64,000 nucleotides of DNA from Antedon mediterranea (taxonomy: Eukaryota > Echinodermata > Crinoidea > Comatulida > Antedonidae): positions 15,038,922-15,102,921 of the forward strand of contig NC_092678.1 in the NCBI RefSeq assembly GCF_964355755.1. Reading direction: 5' to 3'. This document shows positions 60,723-64,000 of the stretch, piece by piece; position 1 is the first letter of the stretch; the number at the start of each line of letters is the position of its first letter. Position numbers and translations under genes: made by a program. A model generated the notes under the pieces. That model searched no databases. It saw only the letters and a program-made list of their open reading frames with translations, and was not told where the DNA came from.

Positions 60723-61530
60723 GTAAAGTACATAAGAGTGGGCATATATTCCCGTGATCTAACATTGTGTAATTATCGGGTGGCACTCAAACACACCTCA
60801 GATCACGAGTATGGTGTTGTTCATAACTCTATACCTGTACAAGAGTAGTTACAGCAATCAAATACAGTTGGACACCACTAACGTTCGTGGTACCGAGATT
60901 AAATCTCTAAATAGGAAATGAAAATATGTTTTTAATTATCCGCATGATTTGTTTAATTGCATAAAGTCAATTAATATTAATTCACACATTATATTACAAT
61001 TTTAGTAGCACTTCAAATTATCTGTCTAGTTTGTTTAAGTTGGTTTAAATAATATAATAATCAACTCTTAGAATACTTTTATTTGGATCCTATTTCATAA
61101 AGGCCTAAATTTTCTTTTTTTATTCAATCAAATACGATAGATAAGTACGAAATTATGTGGAATGTTTTGGCCTTCCGAAAAAATTGCATTTATTTTGTTT
61201 GAACTATGTCAAAGGTAAAATGTCAAATAATGCAATTCAGTGACCACAAAAAGTAATCCGTATATACAGGCCTCACGTCCTGGGACAGTAAATTACCCCC
61301 GCATGGGATACGGGCCACGTATTCAAAGGGTTAAGTGTCTATTTTGTTTTATTTCTAAAAGCAGCAATTTTAAATACAAATTTGCAGAGTCATCGCAAAT
61401 GATATTAGTTCTCACTGTAAAATGAATGTTTGAAAATCCATGCGGTCAAAAAATTATCTTTGTTTTTGTTTTTTTTTGTGTAAAAATATTAAAATAATAG
61501 ACGTTTGTTGTGTTATTGATTAATATCATG

Positions 61531-61781
61531 TCACTTATTTTCCGTCCTCATATTTGGTAGAAGAAAAGAATAGGGCATTTCATTGTCGTCTGGTAAATTA
61601 TCGTGTTTTATAAAAGTTTCCGAAGTGTAATTATCATTTCCGTCTGGATAGCAGTGATAATAGTTGAATTTACTTGAATATTCTTGCAGTCTCCCGTTGT
61701 TGTTCAGTTGAATGTCTTGATTTGTGGTGGTAATAATGTTTGGTGGTTTGTATTTAAGATGATTAGCAATATATATATTTT
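61531..61781 (-). pseudogene. Terminal exon copy of the kinase-like remnant (unit 2)
   Basis: Copy of 57,348-57,596 with substitutions and +2 nt near the acceptor. The C-terminal 70 or so codons remain open. Confidence 0.5.
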
Positions 61782-62697
61782 CTGGTAGTGTAGGCCAAAT
61801 TAGAAAGAAGTAAATATAATTGCAACTTCGTCCTCATTGTTTGTACCTCCTTATATACAATAGCTTACATTCTTTGCAAATAAATTACATAAAACAAACA
61901 ATTAAAAATCAACCAAAAAATAACAAAACACAGTGTAAGCATAATGTACTTCACACCATTTCATATTATACACCTATCGGGAGCTAATGAAATTACCAGC
62001 CAATCAGATATTATATCGGCCTAAAAGTGAGTCGATTCCCGTTACACCTTTGCCGAATCATCCCGCATTCAGCTATTTCATAGACCTTCTATTTATTGAG
62101 AAACATAACCTACGGTAGCCTAGTGTTATCACTGCATTTGGTGTTTGGAAAAATGGTAAAGGGTTGCTGAATTATGTTTGGCGGGAGCGATGTTCATGAT
62201 ATAGAAACATGAGCAAGAATACAGTTTTGTAGGCCTACCGCCCGTTTTATTTGAAATGTGGCACGGAGTTCTGCCGCTATATTATAACTGCAGCTGCGCT
62301 GTTCACATGACGTGTGCTCTCTCGATATCGATATTGCTACTTACCCTAGTGATCTAATTGTGACGAATGAAAATAGCCAGTAATTTCCGAAAGCAGCATT
62401 CGGCAATTGCAAAGAAATTGGCCTAAAACACATTTTTTCGTAGACATTTTCGTTATAATATAGACTAATGGATAGAGGAGAATTAAAAGGTGCCCCATCT
62501 CGAACGGCGCTAGTGTCAGTTTGGGAGGAGATTTTGGCTTAGTGCTATTATAGATTGAGCCCACGTTCACAGACCAATAATACACCAGCAAACCCTTTTA
62601 TTTTAATTTGTTTTTTGTTTTATTATAATTACTTTTCTACAATTATTTGCTGCAATAACATGTATGTATAAACATCATGATTATGAATTAATTATAC

Positions 62698-62727
62698 GAC
62701 GGAAATTCCCATGTCACATACATATCT
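62698..62727 (+). pseudogene. Ankyrin exon relic (unit 2)
   Basis: Copy of the relic at 58,512: GACGGAAATTCCCATGTCAC after TATAC. Confidence 0.55.
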
Positions 62728-62794
62728 CTAAAGCCCAATTTATTGAATAAACGTCCTGCTTTGAATAAATTCCCTCTCAGATAGACAAATAGAG

Positions 62795-63106
62795 TGAGTG
62801 AGTGGCCGAGCGGTTAAGAGAGTGGAACCGTAGCCATAACGTAAGGGGTCGAGGCTCACTCGCTCCATGGTTCTGGTGGTAGAGAAAGAGTCTTCTCGGA
62901 TAAAGACTATAAACCGTAGGTCCAGTGTACAAATCTAGTTCATGTGCATTTTAAAGAAAGTAGTGCATATTATATTTATACGAGTAGGTGGTTACACCGT
63001 TGTACTACATTACTAAGCAGCCACAAACTAACTAACGAGGGCCCTTCCTTCAAAAGAACTGGATAGGCCACCCTCATTAAATATGGTAATAAATAAAAAA
63101 AATTAG
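62795..63106 (+). mobile_element. tRNA-Ser-like SINE (unit 2)
   Basis: Copy of the SINE at 58,609, with GGGGTCGAGGCTCAC as B-box region. Confidence 0.75.
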
Positions 63107-63129
63107 AATCTCAAAAATGGTATACTTAC

Positions 63130-63296
63130 CATCTAAGATACCGACAAAAAAGTTTAGGTTTAGTTCTACGAATTGATCATTATATTTGACCAATATATTT
63201 ATATCCATTCAAACATGCATAACATTTAAAAGTAGTTGAAGATGTATTGTCCCCTTGAAAAAATAATTGGTTTACATTTTTTGTTGAATATGCCAT
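63130..63296 (-). pseudogene. Exon-like segment copy of the kinase-like remnant (unit 2), frameshifted
   Basis: Copy of 58,948-59,110 with four extra nucleotides inside the ATATAT run and a Cys to Phe change; the GTAAGT donor is kept. Confidence 0.5.
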
Positions 63297-63588
63297 TTTA
63301 ATTTCACGTAATAGTTATTCACTTTGACCAAAGTTTGGATCGAAAAAAAAATATTTACCTGAGAAAACTGTAATGTAAATCAAAACATTGTAAAATTGTA
63401 TGCAAGACAATGAATAAGTAAAATCATTATTTTCTTTGGGTTTTTTTCTTATAGAAGTGAATAGTTTTATTAAAACTGCAAAATGATCTATTCAAAGTCT
63501 GACTTTATAGCTCTTTAATTTTCATGATTTTGGGGGCAATACATCTTTAATTAATAATAATAATTATTATTATATGGTAGCCAATCAC

Positions 63589-63716
63589 CAAAAATGGTTG
63601 TTGCCCAAACGGCCATACATCATTGTACAACCTGGAGTCTCTCAACCACCCGATTCCTACCTCTGGATTATCTAGCTGTGTGTCAGACAATTCTAAACTA
63701 ATGTGAAACTGCAGTT
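63589..63716 (-). pseudogene. Kinase subdomain VIII-IX piece copy (unit 2)
   Basis: Copy of 59,406-59,533; still reads WLRDSRLYNDVWPFGQ with one Pro to Gln and one Asn to Ser change. Confidence 0.55.
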
Positions 63717-64000
63717 CTAATTAAAGTTGGTACCATATTTTACGATTTTTATCAACTATTAAACAGTAGCTGTTTCGTCTGGATGTAATGTGGTTGTCTC
63801 ACGCCATGAGCAGCAAATTTGATCTGATGTTTTTTGATATTATGATGATGTGTTTTCTGTTTTAAATATCTCTAACAATCTAGATTTTCAACTTTTCAAT
63901 TATTAGTTGTATCATCATCCTCACCATATCCTTTTCAAATACATCTCTTATCACTATTGTTGACAATCGTTTGAACCACTTTCCGATATGCTGGAACCAT

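Larger units (their letters stand above)
56770..64000. repeat. Tandem duplication of a 4.18-kb segment
   Basis: Sequence from about 56,770 recurs from about 60,957 at an offset near 4,183-4,187 and continues to the window end with roughly 95% similarity. Each unit holds a kinase-like pseudogene, a SINE and an ankyrin exon relic. Unit one also holds the ankyrin exon pair at 60.2-60.7 kb; the second pair is expected just beyond the window. Confidence 0.9.

Overview
The window is eukaryotic, animal and AT-rich. Genes are split into small exons with GT-AG introns, and mobile elements of every class fill the introns. The TAGGCCTA-type words, the tRNA-derived SINEs and a Ty3/gypsy element with integrase ahead of reverse transcriptase (a Gmr1-like order known from deuterostomes) suggest a marine invertebrate deuterostome, most likely an echinoderm. 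The species is inferred and not proven.

Two related genes lie head to tail on the + strand. Gene A (about 5.7-36.0 kb; 5' end outside the window or lost) can be spliced by eye into one open frame of 1,141 codons over 23 exons. It encodes ankyrin repeats (one 34-37 codon exon per repeat), a Roc GTPase domain (P-loop GKEGAGKTS, switch WDYAGQ, THID), a COR domain, and a C-terminal exon that looks like two death-effector-type (DED) helical bundles. It is therefore a kinase-less ROCO protein, in the same broad architectural class as DAPK1 but apparently ending in tandem DEDs. Gene B begins at 49,240 with a tiny first exon and carries at least seven intact ankyrin exons, running off the right edge. 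Each locus expands its ankyrin array by tandem duplication of intron-exon modules, and decayed exons sit among the intact ones.

Layout. 1-2.5 kb: nothing recognised. 2.5-4.3 kb: degenerate tandem repeat, then a broken mobile-element-associated nuclease-like ORF running into an ankyrin exon relic. 4.7 kb: LINE RT scrap. 5.0-8.3 kb: two 1.52-kb ankyrin modules. 8,651-17,768: a 9.1-kb TA-flanked DNA element with subterminal repeat arrays, inserted at a splice acceptor and itself hosting a Helitron, a 3.9-kb foldback element and cellular-looking exons. 17.8-19.3 kb: four ankyrin exons. 19.4-23 kb: second Helitron and LINE debris. 23.1-36 kb: last ankyrin piece, Roc, COR and DED exons. 36.9-42.3 kb: a Gmr1-like LTR retrotransposon on the minus strand, with short LTRs and a 4-bp target duplication, inside an older LINE remnant. 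43.3-47.8 kb: a 44-bp satellite and a triplicated 1.5-kb non-coding segment. 48-48.4 kb: LINE relic. 49.2-60.7 kb: gene B, including a Helitron and 1.24-kb ankyrin modules. 56.8-64 kb: two copies of a 4.18-kb segment holding a decayed tyrosine-kinase-like gene on the minus strand.

Exon joins were read by eye from splice signals and reading phase. No transcript or database search was available.
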